From NCBI GenBank assembly GCA_964579765.1, contig CAZOIK010000250.1, positions 1-12,603 on the forward strand: 12,603 bases of DNA. The letters run 5' to 3'. Of this stretch, positions 5,526 through 12,588 are shown in pieces. Source of the stretch: DATNBT01 sp964579765. Lineage in GTDB: Bacteria; Acidobacteriota; Vicinamibacteria; Vicinamibacterales; CAVVIG01. The notes under the pieces are model-generated. The model worked only from the letters and a program-made list of their open reading frames with translations, was not told the origin of the DNA and searched no databases. The position numbers and the translations under genes are program-made. Within the stretch, counting starts at the first letter, position 1; the number at the start of each line of letters is the position of its first letter.

Positions 5526-7522
5526 GGCGTGCCCGACGGCCGAGGGCGGACCGGCAGCCGGCGCAGATGATCGCGGAGCGACCGCAGGTAGCCGGGAGCG
5601 ATTCTGAACGGATAGCGCGCGCCCGCCGCCTGTCGGGCCTGCGGGAGCCGGTAGTGCGGAATCGAAGGATGCGCGTGGTGCAGCGCGTGGAAATGAAAAT
5701 GGCACGGCGAGAACCACGCCGCCTCGAGCGCTGCCGGCGAGTAGTCGCGGAGCCGTTCCGCAACCGGCACCTGCCCGTCCTCGCCGTCCTCCGCGCTGTG
5801 CTCCACGAACGCGCGCACGTAGTTGCAGAACGCCGCGACGGTCGCGAGCGGCAGCAGCCACAGCAGCGGGTACGCCCACACGCCGATCCAGAACGTGCCC
5901 GCAACGAACAGCACCGCCTGGCACACGACGATGCGCAGCCAGTCGCGGCGGTCCGCGGCGCCCGACGACCCGTCGCCGGCCTCGATCCGCGCGCGCCGGC
6001 GCACGACGACGCTCCAGACGGTGGACACCAGCAGCCCGCCCAGCAGCCGGCCGGCGAGAAAGCGGATCAGCCGCCCGCGGGTCTCGCGATGGCTATGGCT
6101 GTAGTTGACCCAGTCGGGATCGTCCGGCGCACCGACGAGCCGATGATGACTCAGATGCCGGCGGCGATCGTGATCGAACGGAATGCCGACCGGCGACGCA
6201 TAGAGCCACGCGCCCACCCAGTTGTTCAACGAACGGGGCACGAAACAGAGGCCGTGCCACGCGTCGTGCGCGAGGTTGGCCAACGCCCCCTGGCGGCTGG
6301 CCACGACGAGCGCCGCCGCCGCATACGCCCACCCGCGATCGGCGGCGCGGGCGATCGCAAGCGCGCCGACGACGACGCCCCACGCGGCCACGAGGTCGGC
6401 GGCCGCCCTGACGTTCGACACGCGCGAGAGCGGCCGCACCTGGTCGATGGGCAGCACGCCGGCTGACGCCTCCGCCTCAGGTGCGTGTGCCGGCTTGCGG
6501 AGGATCACCAGCATGTTCGACGACTGCCCGGTGGCAATGCGGTTGGCGACATCGAGCATCGCGAAGGCGCCGATGCGCGCGACGTTCCACAGCGTGTTCC
6601 GAATGAACCTGTAATCGGACGGAAACAGCGCGTCGTTCGCGCGCGGCGCGACGCGCCCGCGCAGCAGCGAGTGACACGTCCACGTCCAGAATGTGCCGTT
6701 CGTCGAGAAGCAGGTCTCCACGTGCTCGAATCCCGCACGCGCGGCGAGCGTGCGGACGGACGCCGGATTGAGCAGCGTCCAGTGGCGCGGCGCGTGCAGC
6801 CCGCCCCAGTGCCGGCCGAACGCGCGCGATTCCCAGGTGGCCGTGTTCGGCGTGACGAACACGCTCAGCCCGCCCGGCTTCAGCAGATCGTAGGTCTTCC
6901 GAAGGTACGCGTACGGAGACTCGACGTGCTCGATCAAGTGCGAGCTGTGGATCAGATCGTAGGCTTCGCCCTCGGCCGGCGCGTAGTCTTCGAACCGGCC
7001 CGCGAACGCGGGAAAGCCGCGCCGCCGGCAGAACGCGGCGGCCTCGGCCGACAGATCGACGCCCGTGCCGACCATCCCGTACGCCTCTCTCATCGACTGC
7101 AGGCCCGATCCACTGCCGCAGCCGACGTCGAGCCACGTCTTGCCGGGGCCCAGATCGAGGCGCCTGGCGATCGGTCGGATGCGACGCGTGAAGAGAAACG
7201 AGCTCAGACGCGCGAACAGGCCCGGGCCGGTGGCGTCGCCGCGATCGTGCAGCGCGGCGTCGCGCACGTACGCGTAGTAGTTCGGCGGATAGATGATCGG
7301 CAGCGTCGAGGCATCCGGACGGGGATCCAGGTACCAGGCGCCGCACGTCTCGCACTCCATGAGCGGAAACCGATCGTCGGTGGTCGTCGTGTATTCGTGC
7401 TCGACGACGTCGTGCCGCGTGTGACGTCGATCCGAATCGCAGACCGGACAGCGCGGCACGGCCTCGGTCGCAATACCCGATGCCGGCGCGCGCGCGAAGC
7501 TGGTGAGCGCCTCGAGCGTCAT
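5522..7522 (-). CDS. Zinc-ribbon SAM methyltransferase fused in frame to a membrane fatty-acid desaturase domain
   Basis: One 666-codon frame encodes two enzymes. Residues 1-345 are a methyltransferase: CPVC (25-28), CETC (57-60), DPRP, YPPNY (78-82), motif I LDVGCGSGS (131-139), HLIEHV (195-200), KPGG (215-218), WGGLHAPRH (239-247), ending at NMLVILRKPA as stand-alone relatives do. Residues 356-666 are a membrane desaturase/hydroxylase: HDAWH (419-423), HLSHH (456-460) followed by DDPD, RAFVEHS (570-576) and HALHH (612-616) with HPSIPHY, the three histidine boxes of the di-iron family, plus several hydrophobic segments (about 376-412, 490-507, 531-566). The linker is only about ten residues. 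ATG 7522 overlaps the upstream desaturase stop as ATGA. In another frame a TGA (6479-6477), then GGCGGAGG and an in-frame GTG at 6457, mark the junction, so two separate genes (desaturase 6457-5522) joined by a frameshift or sequencing error remain possible. Likely role: desaturation or hydroxylation coupled to methylation of a lipid or isoprenoid. Confidence 0.82.
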   Translation of the reverse strand: MTLEALTSFARAPASGIATEAVPRCPVCDSDRRHTRHDVVEHEYTTTTDDRFPLMECETCGAWYLDPRPDASTLPIIYPPNYYAYVRDAALHDRGDATGPGLFARLSSFLFTRRIRPIARRLDLGPGKTWLDVGCGSGSGLQSMREAYGMVGTGVDLSAEAAAFCRRRGFPAFAGRFEDYAPAEGEAYDLIHSSHLIEHVESPYAYLRKTYDLLKPGGLSVFVTPNTATWESRAFGRHWGGLHAPRHWTLLNPASVRTLAARAGFEHVETCFSTNGTFWTWTCHSLLRGRVAPRANDALFPSDYRFIRNTLWNVARIGAFAMLDVANRIATGQSSNMLVILRKPAHAPEAEASAGVLPIDQVRPLSRVSNVRAAADLVAAWGVVVGALAIARAADRGWAYAAAALVVASRQGALANLAHDAWHGLCFVPRSLNNWVGAWLYASPVGIPFDHDRRRHLSHHRLVGAPDDPDWVNYSHSHRETRGRLIRFLAGRLLGGLLVSTVWSVVVRRRARIEAGDGSSGAADRRDWLRIVVCQAVLFVAGTFWIGVWAYPLLWLLPLATVAAFCNYVRAFVEHSAEDGEDGQVPVAERLRDYSPAALEAAWFSPCHFHFHALHHAHPSIPHYRLPQARQAAGARYPFRIAPGYLRSLRDHLRRLPVRPRPSGTP
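6457..6479 (-). other. Fossil-like gene boundary inside the fusion: out-of-frame stop, SD-like sequence and GTG
   Basis: Reading the minus strand, TGA (6479-6477) is out of frame with the fusion, GGCGGAGG lies at 6476-6469, and a GTG in the desaturase frame sits at 6457, 11 bases after the GGAGG. The codons just before it (GCA, GCA, CCT, and TCA shortly after) use more A or T in third position than the neighbouring coding sequence. It resembles a former or real intergenic junction. Confidence 0.45.
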
Positions 7523-8520
7523 CGCGTCGCGCGCGCTCCCGCCGCAGGCCGCCAGAGTTTGCGGATTGCCGCGAAGTACGTGTCCTCGCTGCCGAATCGC
7601 GGATCGCCGAACGCTCCGGCGCGTTCGAGCCGCTCGTGCAGCGCGGGCAGGTATTGATACGACACCTGAGGCCACAGGTGGTGCTCGGCGTGAAAGCCGA
7701 AGTTGAACTTGCAGAGCACGAGGCGCTCCCACCAGCTCGCACGGACGGTGCGGACGAACGGCCCGGGCGTGTCGCCGTAGTAGCCGCTCGCCGGGCTGAC
7801 GCCCATCTGCGCCTCGAGCGGCCGGTGTTCGACGATCGCGCGGAATGTCTGGAAGAGCTGCGCCAGCGTGAGGAGCGGAAGCAGCCAGAGCGTGGTGTAG
7901 AACCAGACGCCGCCCAGCCACACGCACACCAGCGCGATCGCCCCCTGCACGATGACGAGCGAGCAGAGCGCGTCGCGCAGCGAGGGCACGGCGACGCCCG
8001 CCACGGCTTCGCCCGCATGACGCGCATGCGCAACGCGCACGTGCTGCGTCAGCTCGTATCCGCTCACGCCGGCGACGATCTCGAGCACGAGGCGCCAGCC
8101 GCGCACACTCCTGCGGTACACGACCTTCGAGTCCTCAGCCGTGCTGTACGTCCGATGATGCGCGAAGTGCCGGTGTCTGAAGATCGCGAACGGCACACCG
8201 GCGGGCGCGCCGAACAGCCACGTGCCGCAGAACTCGCTGACGCGGCGATGATCCGGAAAGAGCGAGCCGTGTGCGAACTCATGCGTGGCGAGCGCGAGGC
8301 CGTGCTGACCGCCGGCCATCAGCACAAAGGCCGCGCCCCACGTCCACCACGCCGGATGCGCCAGATACAGCGCCGCCGCGACGGCGATCTGCGCCCAGAT
8401 GAGCAGCAGATCGCGGACGACCCGCCACCGCACAGGACGGCAGAGCGCGCGCAGCTCGGGCGCGTCGATCAGGTGTTTGAACGAGCCGTGTGAACCTTCG
8501 AGCGCGTCGTTCATAGTCAC
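7519..8520 (-). CDS. Membrane fatty-acid desaturase (three-histidine-box di-iron family)
   Basis: A 333-residue integral membrane desaturase/hydroxylase. The histidine boxes are HEFAH (80-84, in THEFAHGS), HFAHH (118-122, in FRHRHFAHHRTYS) and HAEHH (277-281, in NFGFHAEHHLWPQVSYQYLP), with FRAIVEH (226-232) before the last. Hydrophobic segments lie near 37-54, 60-78, 183-205 and 206-222. This pattern fits acyl-lipid desaturases and related carotenoid hydroxylases or ketolases; the last box with HHLWPQV followed by YLP is the acyl-desaturase style. It is a distant paralogue of the desaturase domain encoded just downstream (shared LWLLPL and R-A-x-V-E-H blocks). The frame starts at GTG 8520; an ATG two codons later (8514) is as likely, and no clear ribosome binding site separates them. 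Its stop overlaps the next gene as ATGA. It is the first gene of the minus unit, facing the plus unit across 71 bp. Confidence 0.9.
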   Translation of the reverse strand: MTMNDALEGSHGSFKHLIDAPELRALCRPVRWRVVRDLLLIWAQIAVAAALYLAHPAWWTWGAAFVLMAGGQHGLALATHEFAHGSLFPDHRRVSEFCGTWLFGAPAGVPFAIFRHRHFAHHRTYSTAEDSKVVYRRSVRGWRLVLEIVAGVSGYELTQHVRVAHARHAGEAVAGVAVPSLRDALCSLVIVQGAIALVCVWLGGVWFYTTLWLLPLLTLAQLFQTFRAIVEHRPLEAQMGVSPASGYYGDTPGPFVRTVRASWWERLVLCKFNFGFHAEHHLWPQVSYQYLPALHERLERAGAFGDPRFGSEDTYFAAIRKLWRPAAGARATR

Positions 8521-8591
8521 GAAACACGTCAGGAGCGCGCGCGACGCCGTCGAAGTCGAGGATTCTAATACGAGACCTCCGACGACGCGCT
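8521..8591. promoter_or_regulatory. Divergent promoter region
   Basis: This 71-bp gap separates the divergent units and must hold or overlap both promoters, unless one lies within a gene. The only AT-rich pocket (8562-8570) gives a -10 candidate on each strand: TCTAAT (8564-8569) on plus and TAGAAT (8567-8562) on minus, each five of six to consensus and overlapping. Leaders would be roughly 15 and 35 bases. Neither has a good -35, and an imperfectly centred palindrome CGACGCCGTCG (8542-8552) lies in the minus leader. No Shine-Dalgarno is evident before either start. Confidence 0.35.
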
Positions 8592-10703
8592 ATGATTCCC
8601 GTCCGAATGGCAGCGCGGCGGCCGTCACGCCGGAGTACTCCGTCGCCGTCTTCTCGTCCGCCGGCCGCACACGGCGCGCCGGCGGGCGCGCGCCTTCCGC
8701 TCGCGCTCTGCGCCGGCGCGCTCGTCGTGCTTGGCGCCCTCGCCTACTGGGGCACGCTGTCGGCGCCGTTCGTCCTCGACGATCAGCTCGCGATTGTGGA
8801 AAACCCGGACATACGCCAGCTCTGGTCGCTCGCCGGCGTGCGCTCCGTGCTCGGCGAGTCGCCGCTGCTCGGCCGGCCCCTCGTCACCTGGTCGTTCGCG
8901 ATCAACTACGCCATCGGCGGGCTGAACGTGCGCGGCTATCACCTCGGCAACATCGCCGTCCACATCGCGTGCGCGCTCGTGCTGTTCGGCCTCGTCCGCC
9001 GCGTCACTCGCTCGATGCCGCTGGCGTTCGCGTGCGCGTCGCTCTGGATGCTTCACCCGCTGACGACGGAGTCGGTGGACTACGTCACGCAGCGCACCGA
9101 GTCGATGATGGGGTTGTTCTATCTCCTCACCGTCTACGCCAGCGTGCGGGCACACGGCTCCGCTCGGCCGGCTCGCTGGCTCGCCGTCGCCGTCACGACC
9201 AGCGCGCTCGGCATGGCCGCCAAGCAGTCGATGGCCACGGTGCCGCTCGCCGTCGTCCTCGTCGATCGCGTCTTTTTCTTCGACACGCTGCGGGCCGCCG
9301 TGCGTCGCCGGTGGGGGTTCTACACCGCGCTCGTCGCGACCTGGGTCGTCCTCGCGATCCTCGTGGCCGCGGGCCCCAACGTGCATTCGATCGGGTTCGG
9401 CGACGGCGTGACGTGGTGGACGTACCTGCTGAATCAGGGCGTCATGATCACGCAGTACCTCAAGCTCACCGTCTGGCCGTGGGGGCTCGTGGCCGACTAC
9501 GGATATCCGCGGCCGCTGACGCTCGTTCAGGCGGCGCCCTACGTGCTCTTCGTCGGCGCCTTGTTCGTCGCGACGATCGCCGCCTTTCGGCGGTGGCCGG
9601 CGCTCGCGTGTCTTGGCGCGTGGTTCTTTCTGACGCTGGCGCCGACGTCGAGCGTCGTGCCGGTGGCGACCGAAGTCGGCGCCGAACGCCGGATGTACGT
9701 GCCGTTGATGGGCCTCGTCGTGCTCGCGGTGGTCGCCGCCTCGTGGCTCGTCGATCGAATCAAGTCGAGCTGCTTCGGCACCGCGCAGCAGCGCCTCGCG
9801 ACGGCGAGCGTCCTGTGGGTGGCCGCCGCATCGACGCTGACCGCCGGCACCATCGCTCGCAACCGCGACTACTCGACGCCGCTGCGGCTCGCGCAGACGT
9901 CGCTCGACCGCTGGCCGACCGGGCGCGCGCGCCACCTCGTCGCGACCGCGCTGCTGTCGGCGGGCCGCCGGGACGAAGCGATCGGATATCTGCGCGACGC
10001 GGTTCGCGACGACCCGGGCGCCCATCTGACGCTCGGGGTGACGTTGTTCCAGATGGGCCAGCTCACGGAAGCGCGCGGCGAACTGCAGGAGTTCATCCGC
10101 CTGGAGCCGCTCCGCGATCAGGCCGTGGACGCGCGGGCGATCATCGGGCGCACGCTGCTGCAGCAGGGCCAGCTCGAGGCCGCCGCCGAGGAGTTCGCCG
10201 CGGCGGCCGCGATGCGGCCGTCGTTCCCCGACGCGCACCTCGCGCTCGGCGAGATCCGGTTCAGACAGCAGCGCTTCGCCGAGGCCATCGGCGAATATCG
10301 GCGCTACCTCGCAAGCGACGCCGGCAACGCCGGCGTCTGGCTCAACATGGCGGTCGCGCTGCAGCGCATCGGCCGGAAAGACGACGCCATCGAGGCCTTT
10401 CGACGCTCCGCCGACTTGAACCCGTCCGGGCCGGACGCGCATCGCGATCTCGCCGCCGAACTGCTCGGCCGGGGGGCGCTCGCCGAAGCCGCCGTCCACG
10501 CGCAGCGGGCTGTGGAACTGCAGCCGCAGGATCCGCTCTCGCACGATCTCCTCGGGCTCATCCTCGCGGCGCAGTCGCACGGGCAGGACGCCGTCAGCGA
10601 GTTCCAGCGCTCGCTGCAACTGAATCCGGGCGACACCGACGTGCAGGCGCACCTGGCCCAGGCGCTCGCGATGAGCCGCGCCCGTGCAGGCGGAAGCCGG
10701 TGA
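8592..10703 (+). CDS. TMTC-like membrane glycosyltransferase (GT-C fold) with C-terminal TPR repeats
   Basis: A 703-residue membrane protein. After a basic, proline-rich N-terminus (1-33) come about ten hydrophobic segments between 36 and 422, then a soluble TPR region (about 444-698) with seven or so repeats such as GRKDDAIEAFRRSADLNPSG. The first loop has VLDDQLAIVENPD (D63, D64), the paired acidic residues expected of GT-C transferases using polyprenyl-phosphate sugars. RPLVTWSFAINYAIGG (95-110), GYHLGN (115-120), LHPLTTESVDYVTQRTE (154-170) and RMYVPLMGL (367-375) match the TMTC/DUF1736-type family, whose eukaryotic members are O-mannosyltransferases. Likely role: transfer of a sugar to a protein or glycan on the outer face of the inner membrane, with TPRs recruiting the acceptor. 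Start ATG 8592; ATG 8607 is an alternative. The stop overlaps the next gene as GTGA. Bacterial substrates of this family are not established. Confidence 0.88.
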   Translation: MIPVRMAARRPSRRSTPSPSSRPPAAHGAPAGARLPLALCAGALVVLGALAYWGTLSAPFVLDDQLAIVENPDIRQLWSLAGVRSVLGESPLLGRPLVTWSFAINYAIGGLNVRGYHLGNIAVHIACALVLFGLVRRVTRSMPLAFACASLWMLHPLTTESVDYVTQRTESMMGLFYLLTVYASVRAHGSARPARWLAVAVTTSALGMAAKQSMATVPLAVVLVDRVFFFDTLRAAVRRRWGFYTALVATWVVLAILVAAGPNVHSIGFGDGVTWWTYLLNQGVMITQYLKLTVWPWGLVADYGYPRPLTLVQAAPYVLFVGALFVATIAAFRRWPALACLGAWFFLTLAPTSSVVPVATEVGAERRMYVPLMGLVVLAVVAASWLVDRIKSSCFGTAQQRLATASVLWVAAASTLTAGTIARNRDYSTPLRLAQTSLDRWPTGRARHLVATALLSAGRRDEAIGYLRDAVRDDPGAHLTLGVTLFQMGQLTEARGELQEFIRLEPLRDQAVDARAIIGRTLLQQGQLEAAAEEFAAAAAMRPSFPDAHLALGEIRFRQQRFAEAIGEYRRYLASDAGNAGVWLNMAVALQRIGRKDDAIEAFRRSADLNPSGPDAHRDLAAELLGRGALAEAAVHAQRAVELQPQDPLSHDLLGLILAAQSHGQDAVSEFQRSLQLNPGDTDVQAHLAQALAMSRARAGGSR

Positions 10704-11947
10704 AGCTCCTCATCGCCATCCCGGCCCTCAACGAAGAAGAGAGCATCGCCGCAGTCGTTCAACAGACGCTCGACGCGCGCGCGGGGATCATGGCGCGCAC
10801 GGGTCTCGATCGCATCGACGTCACGGTCGTGAGCGACGGCTCCACCGATCGCACCGTCGAGCGCGCGCGCGCCTTCGTGCCGGCCATCCAGCTCGTCGTG
10901 TTCGAGCGCAATCGGGGGTACGGCGCCGCCATCATGGACGCCTGGCGCCGGTCGGACGCCGAGCTGCTGGGATTTCTCGACGCGGACGGCACGTGCGATC
11001 CCCGCTTCTTCGCCGACCTCTGCGACGCGCTTCTCGACGGCCACGCGCACATCGCGCTGGGCTCGCGGATGCACGCCTCCAGCCGGATGCCGTTCATGCG
11101 GCGCCTCGGCAACGCGGTGTTCGCCGGCATGCTGACCGCCTTCGGCTCCACGCGCGTGCGCGATTCGGCGAGCGGCATGCGCGTCGTCCGGCGCGAGTGC
11201 CTGCCGCGCCTCATGCCTCTCCCCGACGGCCTGAACTTCACGCCCGCGATGAGCGCGCGCGCCATGCTGGCCGACGATCTGACGGTCGTCGAAGTCGAGA
11301 TGCCGTACCACGCGCGCTCGGGGCGATCGAAGCTGCGGCCCCTGCACGACACGTGGCCGTTCGTGCGCGTCATCCTGGCGGCGGCCATTCTGTACCGGCC
11401 GTCGCGCGCCCTGGGACTGCTCGCGATGGTCGCGTTCGCGTCGGCGCTCGGCTGGACCGCGCGCCTCGCGTGGCAATATCACCGGTTCGGCGGGCTCGAG
11501 CTGTTCATGATGTATCACTTCGTCGTCATCCAGCTGTCCACGACCGCCGGCGTCCTGTTGCTGACCGCCGGCTATCTGGGACGGAAAGCCGTGGGCATCA
11601 CCCTGTCCGACGATGCGAGCCGGTGGCGATCGCGCGGCGTCGTCGGCGCCGTTCTCTCCCACCGGCTGTTCTGGCTGCTGCCGATTGCGCTCGTCGGGAT
11701 CGGCGCGCTGGCCATCGGCCCCGCGGTGACGGACTACGTCAGGACCGCGCACGTAGACGCCTCGAAGCATCACTGGTCGCGGTTTTTCACGATGTCGTTC
11801 ACCTTCTCCGTCGCGCTCATCCTGACGTCGGCACGGCTGGTTGACATCACGCTCGATCTGCTGGCCGACCGCGTGTCGTTTCTCAAGAGCGGCGCCGCCA
11901 TGTCCGCGGACGACGCGGCGGCGCCCACCCGGGACCTCGGCGCGTGA
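10700..11947 (+). CDS. Family 2 glycosyltransferase with C-terminal membrane segments (polyprenyl-phosphate sugar synthase-like)
   Basis: A 415-residue protein. The N-terminal GT-A domain (1 to about 205) shows LLIAIPALNEEESI (3-16), VVSDGSTDRT (43-52), NRGYGAAI (71-78), FLDADGTCDP (92-101) with the metal-binding D94-A-D96, and DSASGMRVVRR, the layout of dolichyl/polyprenyl-phosphate mannose or glucose synthases. The C-terminal half carries hydrophobic segments near 222-252, 267-293, 324-343 and 362-380 that anchor it to the membrane. It probably loads a sugar from a nucleotide donor onto polyprenyl phosphate. The neighbouring TMTC-like GT-C enzyme needs just such a donor, so a two-step relay is an attractive inference. 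The GTG at 10700 forms a GTGA overlap with the previous stop and directly precedes the conserved N-terminus; the frame is open far upstream (to 8399) but there it only reads the TPR gene out of frame. Confidence 0.9.
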   Translation: MKLLIAIPALNEEESIAAVVQQTLDARAGIMARTGLDRIDVTVVSDGSTDRTVERARAFVPAIQLVVFERNRGYGAAIMDAWRRSDAELLGFLDADGTCDPRFFADLCDALLDGHAHIALGSRMHASSRMPFMRRLGNAVFAGMLTAFGSTRVRDSASGMRVVRRECLPRLMPLPDGLNFTPAMSARAMLADDLTVVEVEMPYHARSGRSKLRPLHDTWPFVRVILAAAILYRPSRALGLLAMVAFASALGWTARLAWQYHRFGGLELFMMYHFVVIQLSTTAGVLLLTAGYLGRKAVGITLSDDASRWRSRGVVGAVLSHRLFWLLPIALVGIGALAIGPAVTDYVRTAHVDASKHHWSRFFTMSFTFSVALILTSARLVDITLDLLADRVSFLKSGAAMSADDAAAPTRDLGA

Positions 11948-12588
11948 CGGACACGAGCCGGTGGGAGGACGCCTACCGGCGATTCGAAACACCCGCGCAG
12001 GAACACCGGAAGTTTCTCCGGCGCCTTCGCCGCGTCGGCGCGTCCGGCTGGAGCCGCGAGTCGCGCGTCCTCGAGATCTGCTCCGGCCGCGGCACCGGGA
12101 TCGCGGCATGGCGCTCGCTCGGCTTCGCGCGCGTCTGCGGCGTTGACCTGTCGCTGGCCTTGATCGAGCGATCGGCCGAGCGCGGGCGCTGCGCCGCCGG
12201 AGACGCGCGCGTTCTCCCAATCCGCACCGCCTCGCAGGACGTCGTCGTCGTCCAGGGCGGGCTGCACCATCTACTCTCGGTAGACGACGTGCGCGCGGCG
12301 CTCGACGAGATGCGGCGCGTCCTGGCGCCGGCCGGCCGTGCCGTCGTCATCGAGCCGTGGGCGACGCCGTTTCTCCGGGCCGTCCACCTCGTCGCCGAAC
12401 GGCCGATCGCGCGGAAGCTGTCGAACACGCTCGACGCGTTCGCGGCGATGACCGACGAGGAGCGTCCGACCTACGAAGCGTGGCTCGCGCGCCCGCGCGA
12501 GATCCTCGCGGCCCTCGAGGAACGCTTCGACGCGCAGAGCGTCCGCCGGCGTTACGGCAAGCTCGAGTTCGTGGGCCGGGCGCGATGA
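11944..12588 (+). CDS. Small class I SAM-dependent methyltransferase
   Basis: A 214-residue predicted cytoplasmic methyltransferase of the Methyltransf_11-like type, without the zinc ribbon of the three minus-strand enzymes. Motif I is VLEICSGRGTG (42-52), motif II CGVDLS (65-70), then GDARVLPI, VVVQGGLHHL (motif IV) and LAPAGRAVVIEPW (post-motif). The end (LEERFDAQSVRRRYGKLEFVGR) resembles the last strands of the fold, so the protein looks complete. The GTG at 11944 overlaps the glycosyltransferase stop as GTGA, and its own stop overlaps the next start as ATGA, so it is translated within the glycosyltransferase operon. It may methylate a sugar or lipid intermediate of that pathway; a quinone- or small-molecule-type acceptor cannot be excluded. 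Confidence 0.88.
   Translation: MTDTSRWEDAYRRFETPAQEHRKFLRRLRRVGASGWSRESRVLEICSGRGTGIAAWRSLGFARVCGVDLSLALIERSAERGRCAAGDARVLPIRTASQDVVVVQGGLHHLLSVDDVRAALDEMRRVLAPAGRAVVIEPWATPFLRAVHLVAERPIARKLSNTLDAFAAMTDEERPTYEAWLARPREILAALEERFDAQSVRRRYGKLEFVGRAR

Noticed and set aside
7523..7927. N-terminal extension of the methyltransferase-desaturase fusion.
   Set aside because: It is the stand-alone desaturase read in another frame; the ATGA overlap at 7519-7522 gives the start.
8625..10652. A 675-codon open frame on the minus strand opposite the TPR glycosyltransferase gene.
   Set aside because: Composition is skewed to Arg, Glu, Gly and Ala with no recognisable domain, while the plus strand has clear family motifs. 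Antisense frames stay open by chance in DNA this GC-rich.
8399..10699. A 767-codon upstream extension of the family 2 glycosyltransferase frame.
   Set aside because: The extension reads the TPR gene out of frame and gives Arg-rich nonsense. The GTGA overlap and conserved N-terminus place the start at 10700.
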